From Solobacterium sp. (GTDB lineage: Bacteria > Bacillota_I > Bacilli_A > Erysipelotrichales > Erysipelotrichaceae), in contig JAFWNG010000025.1 of the NCBI GenBank assembly GCA_017510405.1, forward strand, positions 1 to 64,000: DNA of 64,000 nt, written 5' to 3'. Positions 62,956 to 64,000 of the stretch are shown here, in pieces. The position numbers and the translations under genes were made by a program. How positions within the stretch are numbered: position 1 is the stretch's first letter; every line of letters starts with the position of its first letter. The notes beneath the pieces are model-generated. The model saw only the letters and a program-made list of their open reading frames with translations, made no database searches and was not told the DNA's origin.

Positions 62956-64000
62956 TCAGTTTTCCGTATCCATCTTGAAGATGAACTTCACGGATGTCCG
63001 TGTACCTTCGGCAGCTCCGCCGTAATTTGTATATGCCGTATCACCGCTGAATACTTTCTTCAGTACTGCCAGTGCATCATCCAGCTCATCACCGAGGACG
63101 TTTGTCAGCCGGTCAATGCCTTCCCGTTTGAACTGTTCCATACCACTTAACAGCGTGCTCATGCCTTCGTCCAGTGTCGAAGCGCCATCTGCCAGCTTCT
63201 TTGCGCCATCCTGCAGTGATTTTGTACCGCCCGCAAGTTCCCTCGATCCGTTTGCCGCACTGCCGATGCCCATTGCCAGTTCGGCAACTCCGTCATTCAG
63301 TTTTGAAGCGCCTGCCGCAAGTGCTGCGGCACCGCTGTCAAGAGCACTTACACCATTCTGCAGTGTACCGGTCTTGCTGTTGAGTTCGTTCATCCCCTGC
63401 TGCAGCGCTGCAGCACCGTCATTGACTTCCTTTGCACCATCGGCCAGTGAATCAGCACCGCTCTTCAGTGTGCCGGTGCCTTCTTTCAGCTGCTTTGCGC
63501 CGTCATCCAGTGTCGAAGCACCTGCAGCGAGCTGTTTTGTTCCGTCTGCGACCTGCTGCGCTCCGCTCTGAAGCGCTGCTGCACCGTTCTGAAGGGCACC
63601 AATGCCGGTGTTTTCATCTGCCAGCCGAGATGTGCCGTTTTTGAGCTGATCAAGTCCGGAGGACAGCTGTCCGATACCGTTCTGTGCGGATTCTTTCATC
63701 TGTCCGGCTCCGGCAGAGAGACTGTCGATTCCGACATTTACCTGTGTCATTGCGCCTTCCAGAGCCGCAAGATTCTGTGCCAGTACGTCACTGCCTTCGC
63801 TCTTAAGAGCGCCGGCTCCGGCAGCGATCACTGCCGCACCCTGTTCGGCATCTGCTGTTAATGCGCTGTTGATCGCCTGGGATGCGCCGGCTTCTGCTGT
63901 CTTCGCACCTTCGAGATTTCCCTGTGCCTGCTGCAAGGCCGCAAGGATCGCTGCCTTATCGTCTTCACTGATGCCTTCCAGGGAAGAGACTGTGCTGACG
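62956..64000 (-). CDS. Heptad-repeat protein, 3' part
   Basis: The open frame runs off the right edge; at least 347 residues are visible. It is built of many Leu/Ala-x-x-Gly heptads (such as LADGAKEVNDGAAAL, LQDGAKKLADGAST), as found in YhgE/Pip-type and MmpL-associated proteins. The C-terminus (TSVKFIFKMDTEN) has no membrane segment, so any membrane part must lie upstream, outside the window. The visible frame has no stop to the edge. The role is unknown, probably an envelope coiled-coil protein. Confidence 0.78.
   Translation of the reverse strand, partial: VSTVSSLEGISEDDKAAILAALQQAQGNLEGAKTAEAGASQAINSALTADAEQGAAVIAAGAGALKSEGSDVLAQNLAALEGAMTQVNVGIDSLSAGAGQMKESAQNGIGQLSSGLDQLKNGTSRLADENTGIGALQNGAAALQSGAQQVADGTKQLAAGASTLDDGAKQLKEGTGTLKSGADSLADGAKEVNDGAAALQQGMNELNSKTGTLQNGVSALDSGAAALAAGASKLNDGVAELAMGIGSAANGSRELAGGTKSLQDGAKKLADGASTLDEGMSTLLSGMEQFKREGIDRLTNVLGDELDDALAVLKKVFSGDTAYTNYGGAAEGTRTSVKFIFKMDTEN

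Overview
The window reads as chromosome from a low-to-mid GC Bacillota (Firmicutes) anaerobe, most likely a gut Erysipelotrichia or related Clostridia. The grounds are strong AGGAGG-type Shine-Dalgarno sequences, Rho-independent terminators after most units, CcpA-like cre sites, cellobiose-type PTS EIIC/GH1 clusters, an M-box riboswitch, a CIRCE operator and many oxygen-sensitive iron-sulfur and flavin enzymes. The lineage is inferred from gene content only. No rRNA, tRNA or CRISPR array was seen.

Layout. 1-9.4 kb: a minus-strand redox block (aldo/keto reductase; LysR regulator; 4Fe-4S aldo/keto reductase; MATE pump; iron alcohol dehydrogenase; flavodoxin), then a ferredoxin-reductase-like protein paired with a phytoene-desaturase-like flavoenzyme. 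A 45-nt element occurs twice, at the promoters of the first reductase and of the flavodoxin operon. 9.5-12.1 kb: overlapping coiled-coil lipoprotein and polysaccharide deacetylase genes, then a lone TnpB. 12.1-16 kb: a cellobiose-type EIIC plus 6-phospho-beta-glucosidase operon with a divergent LysR gene. 16-24.5 kb: CorA, a YD-repeat-like lipoprotein, MATE, DJ-1/PfpI, ThpR/VOC, an Old Yellow Enzyme and a second 4Fe-4S aldo/keto reductase. 24.5-29.9 kb: HAD phosphatase, BceAB-like ABC transporter, PadR/HAAS-DUF4097 pair and small membrane proteins. 29.9-32.7 kb: an HD/tyrosine-phosphatase fusion with a CoA transferase. 32.9-38.6 kb: a second EIIC, a YdjC deacetylase homologue and two GH1 enzymes, with a divergent RpiR regulator.

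38.6-46.2 kb: M-box plus mgtE, a duplicated SGNH protein, a second Old Yellow Enzyme, a lone E2-like acyltransferase, CIRCE-controlled hsp20 and an LppM-like lipoprotein. 46.4-49.9 kb: P-loop kinase, GH13_18 glycoside phosphorylase and a FruK/LacC-type sugar kinase. 50-57.6 kb: a fourth GH1, iron alcohol dehydrogenase with EFR1 ferredoxin, LysR, cupin, DUF3737 and amidohydrolase. 57.7-64 kb: an aminotransferase class V enzyme carrying a lipoprotein signal, a membrane protein, TetR with a PaaK-like adenylating enzyme under a two-operator promoter, a truncated MATE gene, and the 3' end of a heptad-repeat protein that runs off the window.

Together the genes point to fermentation of plant beta-glucosides through the PTS, disposal of reducing equivalents and xenobiotic electrophiles through flavin and Fe-S reductases, and efflux. 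Both EIIC genes lack adjacent EIIA and EIIB, so these must come from elsewhere. The least ordinary items are the exported PLP enzyme, the paired 45-nt regulatory element, the GH13_18/kinase cassette, the duplicated SGNH protein, and several enzymes with altered catalytic residues.
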